The notes under the pieces: model-generated
Databases searched by the model: none
Told to the model about the DNA's origin: nothing
The model's input: only the letters and a program-made list of their open reading frames with translations
Program-made: the position numbers and the translations under genes
Origin: an uncultured Holophagaceae bacterium
Lineage (GTDB): Bacteria > Acidobacteriota > Holophagae > Holophagales > Holophagaceae
DNA length: 64,000 bases
NCBI GenBank assembly: GCA_903857495.1
Contig: CAIOFF010000042.1
Location: 62,001-126,000, forward strand
Direction: 5' to 3'
In this document: piece by piece, positions 47,781-57,442 of the stretch
How positions within the stretch are numbered: position 1 is the first letter of the stretch
How the letters are laid out: every line of letters starts with the position of its first letter

Positions 47781-47856
47781 GCCGCCTTAGCTCAGTTGGT
47801 AGAGCTCCAGCTTTGTAATCTGGTGGTCACCCGTTCGATTCGGGTAGGCGGCTCCA
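47781..47856 (+). tRNA. tRNA-Thr (anticodon TGT)
   Basis: A 76-base cloverleaf with encoded CCA. The acceptor arms GCCGCCT and AGGCGGC pair perfectly, followed by discriminator T and CCA. The D-arm is TTAGCTCAGTTGGTAGAGC, the anticodon loop TTTGTAA gives TGT, and the T-loop is TTCGATT. One C-T mismatch lies next to the anticodon loop (31-39). Confidence 0.96.
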
Positions 47857-47872
47857 GTCCGTGATGCACCTG

Positions 47873-47901
47873 CGGCCACCCTCCCCGGTGGCCGTTTTCT
47901 T
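47873..47901 (+). terminator. Rho-independent terminator after tRNA-Thr
   Basis: An 8-bp stem CGGCCACC/GGTGGCCG with loop CTCCCC is followed by TTTTCTT. It ends the accB-accC-tRNA unit. The 214 bases from here to the chemoreceptor start hold no gene that I can see, only a short AT-richer patch near 48,000. Confidence 0.88.
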
Positions 47902-48115
47902 GCTCCCCGCACCGGGATCAGAATCCCTGCCAGACCGAGTGGGCCCGAATCGGACAGGTCGAAAGCCTCCGGCCCTGCAAAGCTCCCCGGAGAGCACATA
48001 TGTTGATTAACTCAATCTATTTAGGGGTCCGCCTTGCCGCTCCGACTCCAAATAGGCAATTCCTAACCTTCCATGGAATTTCACCCGATGGTCCATTGAA
48101 CGGATCGGAGTCGGC

Positions 48116-49693
48116 GTGAACTGGACCATGGGATTCAAAATCCGGGCGCTCGTGTTCCTGGTCTGCGGGCTCTTCGCTCTCCAGGAAGCTCTCTATGTGC
48201 TGCCCACCTTCAAGTCCAAGCTCTTCGAGCGCAGGCAGGGTGAGAACAAGGCGGTGGTGGAGGTCGCCTACGGGGTCGTCGAACACTTCGCCGCCATGGA
48301 GTCCTCGGGGAAGGTGACCCGATCAGAGGCCCAGTCCCTGGCACAGGGGGCGCTGCGGGGTCTCCGCTTCGAGGGCGGCAACTATTTCTGGATCAACGAC
48401 CTGGAGCCGCGGATGCTCATGCATCCCACCAAGCCCGAGCTCGAAGGGAAGCCCGTGGCGGACCTCAAGGATGCCTCCGGCAAGGCCTACATGGTGGAGA
48501 TGGCAAGGATCGCCCGGCAGTACGGGGAAGGCTTCGTGGCCTACGACTTCCTGAAGCCGCAGACCGGCACGGTGGTGCCCAAGATCTCCTACGTGAAGCT
48601 CTACTCGCCCTGGGGCTGGGTGATCGGCAGCGGGGTCTACCTGGATGATGTCGCGGCTGAGGGGTGGAAGATGGCTGCCGCCCTCGGCCTCGGGCTGGTG
48701 ATCGTCATGGCGCTGGCGTTCCCGGTCTTCCGGGTCATGACGGGCAGGATCAACACCTCGGTCCGGGAAGTCCGGGACGGCATCGAGTCCATCGTGGCCG
48801 GCCGGCTCACCCATCGCTTCCAGGTGCTGGGGAAGGATGAACTGGCGGAGATGGCGGGCAACCTCAATGGACTGGCCGAGCGCCTCCAGGGCGACTTCAA
48901 GGGGATCCTGCACGCTTCAGAATCCACGGCCTCGGGAGCCACCCAGCTCAGCGCCACCAGCCATGAGCAGCTGCGGGCCGCGGAGGAGGTCGCGAATGGC
49001 GCCCAGGTCCTCAAGGCGGCCCTGGAGCGCAATGTCGGCAGCATCGAGCAGGTGCGCGAGTCCCTGGACCAGACCGGGGGCCAGATCGGGCAGGCCGCCC
49101 TGCAGGTGGAGGGCGCCGTCGAGGCCACGGAGTCCGGCCGGGCGGCTGCGGAAGAGAGCTTCCAGGCCATGGAGGAGATCAAGACGGTCTCAGACCGGAT
49201 CGTGAAGGCTGTCCAGCTCATCCAGGAGATCGCCCGGCAGACCAACCTGCTCTCGCTGAACGCCGCCATTGAGGCGGCCAAGGCGGGGGCCCAGGGCAAG
49301 GGCTTCGCGGTGGTCGCCGAAGAGGTCCGGAAGCTGGCGGAGCGCTCAGGCGGTGCGGCGCGGGAGATCTCCGCGATGATCGAGGAGACCCATCAGGCCG
49401 TGGGACGGGGTCAGGAGACGTCCCGGCTCACCCTCGAGAAGCTGCAGATCATCCTCTCGGGCATCCTCGAGCTCACCGGGACCGTGCTCTCCATCCGGAT
49501 CTCCACGGAGGAGGAGGGGAGCGCCATTGAGCAGATCCGGGCCCAGGTCCTGGAGGGAGAGAGCCAGGCCGAGCGAAACGCCTCCGCGGCCACTGAGCTG
49601 AGTGCCAGCGCAGAACAGGTCGCCGCCACCGCCCACGAGCTGTCCCGAGTCGCGGATGGCCTGGCGGAGACCGTCAGTCGCTTCACCGTTTGA
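48116..49693 (+). CDS. Methyl-accepting chemotaxis protein with sCache_2 sensor domain
   Basis: This inner-membrane chemoreceptor of 525 residues has TM1 at about 7-27, a periplasmic Cache domain and TM2 at about 184-206. A HAMP region and a cytoplasmic signalling coiled coil follow. The Cache segment includes [20 protein letters not shown] and [15 protein letters not shown], the sCache_2 pattern. The tip sequence [18 protein letters not shown] is standard. GTG 48116 has GGAG 5 bases upstream. The STAS and phosphatase genes downstream suggest that it feeds a partner-switching output as well as, or instead of, CheA. Confidence 0.93.
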   Translation: MNWTMGFKIRALVFLVCGLFALQEALYVLPTFKSKLFERRQGENKAVVEVAYGVVEHFAAMESSGKVTRSEAQSLAQGALRGLRFEGGNYFWINDLEPRMLMHPTKPELEGKPVADLKDASGKAYMVEMARIARQYGEGFVAYDFLKPQTGTVVPKISYVKLYSPWGWVIGSGVYLDDVAAEGWKMAAALGLGLVIVMALAFPVFRVMTGRINTSVREVRDGIESIVAGRLTHRFQVLGKDELAEMAGNLNGLAERLQGDFKGILHASESTASGATQLSATSHEQLRAAEEVANGAQVLKAALERNVGSIEQVRESLDQTGGQIGQAALQVEGAVEATESGRAAAEESFQAMEEIKTVSDRIVKAVQLIQEIARQTNLLSLNAAIEAAKAGAQGKGFAVVAEEVRKLAERSGGAAREISAMIEETHQAVGRGQETSRLTLEKLQIILSGILELTGTVLSIRISTEEEGSAIEQIRAQVLEGESQAERNASAATELSASAEQVAATAHELSRVADGLAETVSRFTV

Positions 49694-49745
49694 GACCCCG
49701 TCCAGGCAGCAGCAACGGCTGCTGCCCCTTCCTGAAGGAACCAGC

Positions 49746-50060
49746 ATGAGCAGTCCCACCGTCAAGATCCAAGGCGCGGTCGCGGTCCTGAGCCCTTCCG
49801 GCAGGTTCACCTCCGAGTCCCACACCGCCTTCAAGGAAGCCTCCTATCCGTTGGTCGAGAACCCCTCGGTCACCACCATCTGCATCGACCTGGCAACGGT
49901 CTCCTACATGGACTCGTCCTCCCTCGGCAGCCTCCTCCTGCTGAGAGAGAAGGCCACGGCCAAAGGCAAGAAGGTCACGCTGCGGAACCCGAATCCGACC
50001 CTGCTGCCCACCCTCAAGATGATCAAGTTCGACAAGCTCTTCGAAACCTCGAACACCTGA
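49746..50060 (+). CDS. STAS-domain anti-anti-sigma factor (HsbA/SpoIIAA-like)
   Basis: The 104-residue protein is a lone STAS domain. YMDSSSLGSLLLL matches the DSSGLG loop, with Ser57 as the likely phosphosite. In partner switching the unphosphorylated form binds an anti-sigma kinase or another target and releases it. The gene lies 9 bases upstream of the receiver-phosphatase-kinase gene, the same pairing as hsbA-hsbR in Pseudomonas. Confidence 0.88.
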   Translation: MSSPTVKIQGAVAVLSPSGRFTSESHTAFKEASYPLVENPSVTTICIDLATVSYMDSSSLGSLLLLREKATAKGKKVTLRNPNPTLLPTLKMIKFDKLFETSNT

Positions 50061-50069
50061 GCCCGGCTC

Positions 50070-51722
50070 ATGCGCATCCTTGTCGCCGAAGATGACGCTG
50101 CCACCCGCCTCCTGATCCGGCGCGTGCTGGAAAAGGAGGGCTATGAAGTCACCCTCGCCTTCGACGGCCTGGACGCCCTGGAGCGCTTTGCCCAGTCTGC
50201 GCCGGACATCGTCATCACCGATTTCCAGATGCCGCGCATGGACGGCCTGCAGCTCTGCCGCGCGTTGACGGTCGCCCGTGGCGAGCGGTTCGTGCCCCTC
50301 ATCATGCTCACGGGCGGACAGGACGCGGATCTGCTGCACAACAGCCTGGAGGCGGGAGCCCTGGAGTTCCTCAACAAGCCCATCCGCCCGGACGAGCTGG
50401 TCGCCCGGGTGAGGGCCATTGCCGCCATGTCGGCCATGCACTTCACCCTGGCCAACAACCAGGAGGAGACCCTGGGTGAAATTGCCATCGTCAAGCATCT
50501 GCTTGAGCGGCTGACCTCACCGGGCCTGAAGCTCATGCCACCAGGCTTCGCCATGGAAACCCTCCAGACCCGCCGGATCAATGGCGATGCCTGCTCCTAC
50601 CTGAGAGGCATCGGGGGCAACCACTTCGGCCTGCTCTGCGATGCGACCGGGCATGGCCTCGTGGCCGGGGTGAGCACGCTGCCGGTCCTGGAGACCTTCC
50701 AGACCATGGCCTCCCGCGACATCCCGCTCGAATCGATCTACCGGGAGATCAACACCAAACTGTGCCGGCTGCTCCCCTCCGACCGCTTCACCTGTCTCAT
50801 CATGTTCAGGCTGGATCCCGAGATGGGCATCCTGACGGTGCTCAACGCGGGGATGCCCGATGTGTTCCTGTTCAGGGGGGACAGCCAGGAGCTCCGGGTC
50901 TTCACCTCCAGGAACTTCCCGGCCGGCATCCTGGAGGACCAGGGTGAGATCGAGGTCGAGGATGTCGCCGTGGTCTCGGGGGATCGCCTCTTCGCCTGCA
51001 GCGACGGCCTGCTCGACCTGTTCGCCGAGCCGATCCTCCGCAAGCGCTTCCTGCGCCGCGGCACGAGGTACTCCGCAGCGGAGGACCAGGCCTGGCTGAG
51101 AAACACCCTCCGGGTGAGCCTGAAGAACGCAGAGCAGCATGACGACCTCACCTGGGCCCTATGGGAAGTCCCCCCTCCCATGCCTCTGGACCTGGGGCAG
51201 GATCCGCTCCTCCCGCCCACCGAAACCGTGGAGGGGCTGGCGCTCCAGTTCGACCTGGACCCGAGGATTCATGGGGTCCGGGACTTGGTGCCGAACATCC
51301 TCGGCCTGCTGGGCTACAAGGGGGTGCCCTCCGCGACGCTGCAGAAGCTGGGCATCGTCCTCACGGAAGGGCTCGACAATGCCGTGGATCATGGCCTGCT
51401 CGGGCTCCAGTCGACCCTGAAGGCCGGTGGCTTCGAGGACTATGAGGCCCGCCGGAAGGAAGCCCTCGACGCCCACGGGGCCGGCCTTGCCCGGTGCCGA
51501 CTGGCGCTCCACTACACGCCAGGCGCAGTCCCAATTCTGCACCACCTGAGGGTGAACATCTCAGACGATGGGCCCGGGTTCGACTGGGCCGCCCACGCCC
51601 AGTCCACGGGTCCTGGTGAGTTGGCGCCGCACGGCCGGGGCATCCTCCTGATGAAGGCACTCACCGCGGACTTCCAGTTCAACGAGGCGGGCAACGCCGT
51701 CTCCTTCACCCTGGCCTGCTGA
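50070..51722 (+). CDS. Response regulator with PP2C phosphatase and HATPase domains (HsbR/RsbU-like)
   Basis: The 550-residue protein fuses three modules. The receiver (1-120) has Asp51 and the switch Lys in LNKPIRPDEL. The PP2C/SpoIIE-type phosphatase (about 150-370) has CDATGHGLVAG and ACSDGLLDLF. The RsbW-like HATPase (about 385-550) has the N-box TEGLDNAVDHG, DDGPGF and HGRGILLMKAL. In the first phosphatase metal motif the sequence is NGDACSYL, lacking the usual second Asp. Phosphorylation of the receiver probably sets the balance between dephosphorylating and phosphorylating the neighbouring STAS protein. Named by analogy with Pseudomonas HsbR, which has the same domains. Confidence 0.88.
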   Translation: MRILVAEDDAATRLLIRRVLEKEGYEVTLAFDGLDALERFAQSAPDIVITDFQMPRMDGLQLCRALTVARGERFVPLIMLTGGQDADLLHNSLEAGALEFLNKPIRPDELVARVRAIAAMSAMHFTLANNQEETLGEIAIVKHLLERLTSPGLKLMPPGFAMETLQTRRINGDACSYLRGIGGNHFGLLCDATGHGLVAGVSTLPVLETFQTMASRDIPLESIYREINTKLCRLLPSDRFTCLIMFRLDPEMGILTVLNAGMPDVFLFRGDSQELRVFTSRNFPAGILEDQGEIEVEDVAVVSGDRLFACSDGLLDLFAEPILRKRFLRRGTRYSAAEDQAWLRNTLRVSLKNAEQHDDLTWALWEVPPPMPLDLGQDPLLPPTETVEGLALQFDLDPRIHGVRDLVPNILGLLGYKGVPSATLQKLGIVLTEGLDNAVDHGLLGLQSTLKAGGFEDYEARRKEALDAHGAGLARCRLALHYTPGAVPILHHLRVNISDDGPGFDWAAHAQSTGPGELAPHGRGILLMKALTADFQFNEAGNAVSFTLAC

Positions 51723-51789
51723 AGCCCTGAGGTCCGGAGAACGGTGGCTTGGATTAACTCTGGCCCTGATCCTGACCGAAAAATCAGGC

Positions 51790-54700
51790 ATGACCTTCCA
51801 GGGGGGGCTTCTCCGTCTAGATCGTGGCGATTCCGCTTGCCTCCAGGCACTGGAGGCGGGCCGGAGGGGGTCTGCCCGGATCACCCGGGTGCTTGTGGTT
51901 GGCCTTCTCCGTCGGGTCTGGCTGCTGGTGCTCGGCCTGTTCCTTGCGCTCCCGCTTGCGGCCCAGGCCCTGGCCATGCGCCACTTCGACCGGCGGGACG
52001 GCCTGCCCCAGAGCCAGGTGACGGCCCTGCTCGAGGACCGCAACGGCTTCATCTGGGCCAGCACCAACGAGGGGGTGACCCGGCTGGGGCCGAACGGGTA
52101 TCAGCTGTTCGACGCCACGACCGGCCTGCGCGCAAAGGACATCGTCTGCCTGCTGGAAGACCGCGCCGGGGCCATCTGGGCCGCGAGTGCCGAGCGCGGC
52201 GTCGCCCGGATTAAGGGCCGGGAGGTCACGACTTTCGGCCTTAAGGAGGGTCTTCCGGACGAGACTACGCGGGCCCTTCTTGAAACCCGGCGCGGAGACC
52301 TGCTGGTCGGCACCGGACAGGGACTCGTGCGACGCCAGGGAGAACGCTTCGAGCGCATCCCCCTGCCAGAGCCCTGGGGCCTGACCCCCATCCAGGCCCT
52401 GGCCGAAGACAGCGAAGGCTGGGTGTGGCTCGGCGCCCGCAAGGGGACCGTTGCCCGGTGGAGGGAGGGCGTCTTCGAGGTAGCCGTCTTGCCCCCAGCC
52501 ACGGAATCCTCCCCCCTGGTCACCCTCCGGACGGACCCCTCTGGCCAGGTCTGGATTCTCGAGGCGGAGCGAATCCTGAGGCGAAGCCGAGAGGGCCGGT
52601 GGCAGGTGGAGTCCCTGCCGGGGTTGCCCGCCTCGGCCGTCTTCACGGGCCTCTCTTTCACACCGGCAGGCGAGCTCCTCCTCTCGCTTGGTTCGGATGG
52701 ACTCTACCTGCGGCAGCCCGATGGCAGCCATCGGCTCCTGAACCGCCAGAACCTGCTCTGCCGGGATTCCATCAACTGCGCCCTGCGAGACCGGAACGGC
52801 GGCCTCTGGATCGGCACCGACGGCGACTACCTCTGGACCCAAGCCCTCCCGGGCCTCTGGAGCCTGACCCGCGACACCGAAACGGACCTGAGCCTGGGCC
52901 TCGGCTCAGTGACCGCCTTCCTGGCCCTTCCTGGCAACCGCATGCTGTTCGGGAGCAACAACGGAGTCATCCTCTGGCAGCAGGGCAAGGGCGTGCTGAA
53001 ACGCTGGTCGCGCAGGGATGGTCTGCCTTCCGAGGACGTGTGGCTGCTGCACGAGGACGGTGGGGGCGGGTCCTGGGTCGGCACCTTGAAGGGGCTGATC
53101 CGCCTGGGCTCCGACCAGCGCATCCATCCGGGCCCTCCGGAACTGGAGAAGAGCCATATCCAGTGCATGGTCCGGAGGGGCAACCGGCTGTGGGTCGGGA
53201 CCGACATGGGACTGGTGGAGCTGGACCTCCAGGGGCGGTTCCTGGGGCGCCACCACCCTGTCCAGGAGACCGGCTACACCTCGGTTCACTGCCTGCTGGT
53301 CCGCGGCGAGGAGCTGCTGGTGGGTACCAGCAGCGGCCTCTTCCGCTTCGAGCGGGGGAGCTTCCACCGCGGCCTCGCCAACGGTCCCACGGATCGCATC
53401 CAGATCCTGGCCCTCCATGCCGATGCCCGGCAGCGCCTGTGGGTGGGGACCTCCCAGAACCTCCTGGTGAACGATCCCACCGAGGGTTCCTGGAGCAGCC
53501 TGGACCTTGAGGCCGGTGGGCAGCCACTGTACGGCATCACCTGGATCCGCGGTCTCGCTTCCGGGGGAACCGCCATCGGTCATGCCAAGGGCGTCACCGT
53601 GCTGCCCCGGGAAGGTAAGCCCGTGCTGATCACGCAGCGGCTGGGACTGATCTCGGACGAGACCAACCAGGGGGGCGCCCTCGAAGATGGCCTGGGCCGC
53701 CTCTGGATCGGGATGGTGGGCGGCGCCTGCTTCCTGGAAGCCGGTGCCAGCGTCCCGGAATACCCCCTGCCGACCCCGGTGGTCCTGGACATCACCTGGG
53801 AGCGGGGAACCTTCTGGATGCCCAAGGAGGCCACCCTGCCGCCCGGCTTCGCCTCCCTGGTGGTCCATGTGGACTCCGGCTCACCCAACACGCCTGTCCC
53901 GGTCCGCTTCGAGGCCCAGCTCGACGAGCTCGGGGGCAGCTGGCAGGCCCTGGAATCCGGCAACGGGAGCATCCAGTTCGGGGGCCTGAGCCCGGGAACC
54001 CACCTCCTGCGGTTCCGGACCAGCCTCGACGGCACGCTCTGGAACGAGGCCACCCCGGTGCGCCTGACCATCAAGCCCACCTGGTATCAGACCCTCTGGG
54101 CCCGGTTGATCCTGATGGCGGTCCTGGCCTCTGCCTGCGTCCTGGTCATCCGGGCACGCTTCCGCACCCTGGAGCGGAACAACGAAGCCCTGGAATCGAA
54201 GGTCCGCTCCCGGACCAGGGAGCTGCAGGCCTGGACGCGGGAACTGGCGCTGCGGAACCAGGGTATGGAGTGGACCCAGCGGCAGCTCAAGGACACCCTC
54301 GAGTCCCGGATGCAGATGATCAACACCGTCAGCCATGACCTCCGCTCTCCCCTCACCAGCATCCTGCTCAGCGTCGAGCGGATCAACGGTGGCGGGGCCG
54401 AGGTCGAACCCGGCCTGGCGAGAGTGCTCGGCATCATGAAGCACGAAGCCCATCGGCTGGACGGCATCCTCAAGAGCCTGCTCGACAAGAACCGCGCCGA
54501 ATCCCTGACCGACCGGCTGTCCCTGAAGCTGACCCATCCCCAGGACCTGCTCGAGAACCTCGAGACCACCCTCCAGCTCAAGGCCGAAGCCCGGGGGCTC
54601 CGGCCACGACTCGACCTCGATGCGGACCTTGCCGAGACCTGGGTCCTGCTGGACCCGGTGGCCATGCGGCAGGTGCTGTTCAACCTGGTGGAGAACGCCC

Positions 54701-54999
54701 TCAAGTTCACGGAGCCCCCGGGCGCCGTGGGTGTCCGGACCCGCCTGAAGGAGAACCACTGGCACCTGGAGGTCTGGGATACCGGCCGGGGCATCCCCCG
54801 CGCCGAGTGCGAGCGCCTCTTCCATCCCTTCGAGCAGGGCCAGCATCAGGACGCCAAGAAGGGCTGGGGTCTGGGCCTCTATATCTGCCGGACCATCGTG
54901 GAGGCCCACGGTGGGCGCATCGAAGTGGAGAGCGAAGTGGGCAGCGGCTCGGTGTTCCGGGTGAGCCTGCCCCTGGTGGGCAGCGAGACGCCAGCCTGA
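51790..54999 (+). CDS. Beta-propeller (reg_prop/Y_Y_Y) membrane sensor histidine kinase
   Basis: This 1069-residue kinase has a signal/anchor helix (about 40-60), and then a large periplasmic region of two propellers built from repeats such as DRNGFIWASTNEGVTRL and DGLGRLWIGMVGG. A Y_Y_Y-like beta domain (about 690-765), one membrane helix (about 773-793) and a cytoplasmic coiled coil follow. HisKA has SHDLRSPL with His849; the HATPase has LVENALKFTEPPG and GWGLGLYICRTIV. Such sensors often detect glycans in Bacteroidota. Unlike the hybrid versions there is no receiver or AraC domain. The N-terminal ATG has a weak ribosome site; GTG 51889, just before the hydrophobic helix, may be the real start. 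Confidence 0.88.
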   Translation: MTFQGGLLRLDRGDSACLQALEAGRRGSARITRVLVVGLLRRVWLLVLGLFLALPLAAQALAMRHFDRRDGLPQSQVTALLEDRNGFIWASTNEGVTRLGPNGYQLFDATTGLRAKDIVCLLEDRAGAIWAASAERGVARIKGREVTTFGLKEGLPDETTRALLETRRGDLLVGTGQGLVRRQGERFERIPLPEPWGLTPIQALAEDSEGWVWLGARKGTVARWREGVFEVAVLPPATESSPLVTLRTDPSGQVWILEAERILRRSREGRWQVESLPGLPASAVFTGLSFTPAGELLLSLGSDGLYLRQPDGSHRLLNRQNLLCRDSINCALRDRNGGLWIGTDGDYLWTQALPGLWSLTRDTETDLSLGLGSVTAFLALPGNRMLFGSNNGVILWQQGKGVLKRWSRRDGLPSEDVWLLHEDGGGGSWVGTLKGLIRLGSDQRIHPGPPELEKSHIQCMVRRGNRLWVGTDMGLVELDLQGRFLGRHHPVQETGYTSVHCLLVRGEELLVGTSSGLFRFERGSFHRGLANGPTDRIQILALHADARQRLWVGTSQNLLVNDPTEGSWSSLDLEAGGQPLYGITWIRGLASGGTAIGHAKGVTVLPREGKPVLITQRLGLISDETNQGGALEDGLGRLWIGMVGGACFLEAGASVPEYPLPTPVVLDITWERGTFWMPKEATLPPGFASLVVHVDSGSPNTPVPVRFEAQLDELGGSWQALESGNGSIQFGGLSPGTHLLRFRTSLDGTLWNEATPVRLTIKPTWYQTLWARLILMAVLASACVLVIRARFRTLERNNEALESKVRSRTRELQAWTRELALRNQGMEWTQRQLKDTLESRMQMINTVSHDLRSPLTSILLSVERINGGGAEVEPGLARVLGIMKHEAHRLDGILKSLLDKNRAESLTDRLSLKLTHPQDLLENLETTLQLKAEARGLRPRLDLDADLAETWVLLDPVAMRQVLFNLVENALKFTEPPGAVGVRTRLKENHWHLEVWDTGRGIPRAECERLFHPFEQGQHQDAKKGWGLGLYICRTIVEAHGGRIEVESEVGSGSVFRVSLPLVGSETPA

Positions 55000-55061
55000 G
55001 GCACCCATCCTGGCGCCGGTTTCCGCCTGAGCCCCATGGGCTTCCGCGCTATCCTCGGACC

Positions 55062-55838
55062 ATGTTCCTGCCGCTCTACCTGGGCATCCTGCATGCCGTG
55101 GAACCCGACCATGTGGCCGTGGTGACGGGAGTGTCGCTGTCGGGCGAACGCCGGGGCGCCTGGAGAGTGGGGCTGGCCTTCGGCGCCTCGCACATGCTGG
55201 CCGTGGCCCTCATCGCTGTCGCCGCGACCTTCCTGGGTCAGACCTTCCTGGGTGACCGCTTCTTCCTGTGGATGGACCGGGCCGCCTGGACCCTGGTGCT
55301 CGCCCTGGGTCTCTGGAACCTGACCGCGGCCCTGGGACTGCGCCGGATCGCCACCCACAGCCACGCCCACCAGCACGGTCCCCTGGCCCATGACCACCCC
55401 CACTTCCACACCCGGGGTGCCATCGGGCTCCGACTCCAGCTGAAGCGGGGCCGCCAGCCTAGCCAGTCCGCCCCGCGTCGCAGGATCACTTCGGCCCTCC
55501 AGCCCCTGGCCCGCCGGGCGCCCAAGCACCACGCCAGCGGTGCCTCGGCCCACGGCTATCACCACGCCGCAGCCTGGATGGGCGCCTTCTTCGGCCTGGG
55601 CGGGGTCCGGGGCTTCACCTCATTGATGAAGAACGCCGGCATCTCCGGTCAGGTCCAGTTCCTCGAGGCGCTCCTGCTCTTCGGCCTGGGCATCACGGCC
55701 ATGTTCACCCTGCTCAGCGCGGCCTCCGGCTGGCTGGCGATCCGCATGGGCACTCAGGCCCGCTTCCGTCGCCTGCTCTACGCCCTCTCCGGGGTAGGCA
55801 ACGTGGTGGTGGGCCTCTACCTGCTGCTAAAAGCATGA
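55062..55838 (+). CDS. NiCoT/UreH-like membrane transporter with His-rich loop
   Basis: The 258-residue inner-membrane protein has about six helices. HAVEPDHVAVV near the N-terminus matches the HX4DH metal motif of nickel/cobalt permeases. A cytosolic or periplasmic loop HSHAHQHGPLAHDHPHFH (about 101-118) is strongly histidine-rich, as in metal transporters, and is followed by a basic stretch. Ni or Co transport is the most likely role, not proven. The stop overlaps the murJ start (ATGA). Confidence 0.78.
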   Translation: MFLPLYLGILHAVEPDHVAVVTGVSLSGERRGAWRVGLAFGASHMLAVALIAVAATFLGQTFLGDRFFLWMDRAAWTLVLALGLWNLTAALGLRRIATHSHAHQHGPLAHDHPHFHTRGAIGLRLQLKRGRQPSQSAPRRRITSALQPLARRAPKHHASGASAHGYHHAAAWMGAFFGLGGVRGFTSLMKNAGISGQVQFLEALLLFGLGITAMFTLLSAASGWLAIRMGTQARFRRLLYALSGVGNVVVGLYLLLKA

Positions 55839-57442
55839 GCAACGGCCCCCGCAAGCCCAGCCTGCTGCGCTCCGCGGCCGTGGTGTCCTTCATGACGCTG
55901 CTGAGCCGCCTGACGGGCCTGCTCCAGACCTTCTTCCTCAGCCATGTGCTGGGGGCTGGACCTGCCGCGGATGCCTACGCCGTCGCCTTCCGTCTGCCCA
56001 ACCTGCTGCGTCGCTTCACCGCCGAAGGCACCATGACCGCCGCCTTCCTGCCCACCCTGGCCGAGGCTGAGGCCGCCGAGGGTGAGACCGCCATGAAGGC
56101 CGTGGCCGCCCGCTTCCTGGGCACCCTGCTGGCGTTCCTGCTGCTTGGTGTGGTGCTGGTGGTGCTGTTCATGGGGCCCTTGGCGGGTCTGCTCATGCTG
56201 GGAAGACCGGGCGTCCAGGGCGAGCTGACGGCGAAGCTGGGCCGGATCATGTTCCCCTACCTGGCCCTGGTGAGCCTCACGGCGGGCTTCACGGGGCTGC
56301 TCAACCTGCGCCACCGCTTCGCCCTGGCGGCGTCGGTCTCAGTATTCTGGAACCTCGCCTTCATCGCCTTCGGCTGGACCACGCTTCGAGTGCTGCAGCG
56401 TGGCGGTCCTGCGCCCTATGAAACCGTCGGCGTCGTGTGTGCTGTTGCCGTACTTGCGGGTGGTGTCCTCCAGCTGTTGGTGGTGCTACCGGCCGTGCGC
56501 CAGGAGGGCTTCAGCCTCTCGTTCGGCCTGCACCTGCGGGATCCGTGGGTACGCAAGGCCCTGGGTCGCATGGGGCCTGGCCTGCTGGCCGCAGGCATCT
56601 ACCCCATCAACGCCCTCATCAGCACCATGCTGGCCTCGAAGCTGGCGGACGGCGCCCAGATCGTGCTCTACAACAGCGGCATGATGGGCGAGATGGTGCT
56701 GGGGCTGTTCGCCATGAGCCTGGCCACGGCAGGCCTGCCCACCCTGAGCCGACAGGCCGAGGCCCGGGACTGGCCCGCCCTGAACCGCAGCCTGATCCAG
56801 TCCATCTCGGCCTCGGCGTTGCTGGTGCTGCCGGCCTCGGTGGGCCTCGCTGTGCTGGCGCGACCCATCTGTGCTCTGCTCTTCCGCACTGGCGCCTACA
56901 CCCCGGCGGCTTCGGACTGGACGGCTCTCACCGTGGTCTTCGGCGCCGTGGGCCTGGTCTTCGTGGCGGTCCAGCGCCTGGGCAACCAGGCCCTCTACGC
57001 CCTCAAGGACTACCGAGGCCCCGCCTCCATGGCGGGAATCACGCTCGTGCTGAACGTCGCGCTGAGCCTCGCGCTGCTCAAGCCCCTGGGCACCGGCGGC
57101 CTGGCCCTGGCCAATGGCCTGGCCAGCCTGGCGGGCCTCCTGGGCGTGGTGCTGCGCCTCCGGCCGCGTCTGCCCGGCCTGGACCTGCGCCCGCTGCTGA
57201 AGGGCACCGCCCGAGCCCTGGCCGCCGCCACGCTCATGGGGGCTCTGGCCTGGCTTGGGAGTCGACTGCTTCACTTGGACGCCCCCCACGCCTTCACCCG
57301 CTGGGCCTTGGGCCTGCGCCTCCTGCCCCTGGTGGCCCTCTGTGCGGCCGCCTACGGCCTACTGGCCTCAGCCTTTGGTCACCCCGAGGCCATGGAGCTG
57401 GCCGGGAAGGTGCGCTCGAAGCTCCGACGGGGTAGACCATGA
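55835..57442 (+). CDS. murJ: Lipid II flippase MurJ
   Basis: MurJ moves lipid II across the inner membrane for peptidoglycan synthesis. The 535-residue protein has about fourteen helices. SFMTLLSRLTGLLQTFFLSHVLGAG (in part), AYAVAFRLPNLLRRFTAEG and FPYLALVSLTAG are strongly conserved MurJ/MviN segments. It overlaps the transporter gene upstream and dtd downstream by ATGA, making a tightly coupled three-gene operon. Confidence 0.95.
   Translation: MSNGPRKPSLLRSAAVVSFMTLLSRLTGLLQTFFLSHVLGAGPAADAYAVAFRLPNLLRRFTAEGTMTAAFLPTLAEAEAAEGETAMKAVAARFLGTLLAFLLLGVVLVVLFMGPLAGLLMLGRPGVQGELTAKLGRIMFPYLALVSLTAGFTGLLNLRHRFALAASVSVFWNLAFIAFGWTTLRVLQRGGPAPYETVGVVCAVAVLAGGVLQLLVVLPAVRQEGFSLSFGLHLRDPWVRKALGRMGPGLLAAGIYPINALISTMLASKLADGAQIVLYNSGMMGEMVLGLFAMSLATAGLPTLSRQAEARDWPALNRSLIQSISASALLVLPASVGLAVLARPICALLFRTGAYTPAASDWTALTVVFGAVGLVFVAVQRLGNQALYALKDYRGPASMAGITLVLNVALSLALLKPLGTGGLALANGLASLAGLLGVVLRLRPRLPGLDLRPLLKGTARALAAATLMGALAWLGSRLLHLDAPHAFTRWALGLRLLPLVALCAAAYGLLASAFGHPEAMELAGKVRSKLRRGRP

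Noticed and set aside
48002-48015. FNR/CRP-type box TTGATTAACTCAA before the chemoreceptor gene
   Set aside because: The half-sites TTGA and TCAA are separated by five bases instead of six, and no promoter fits around it.
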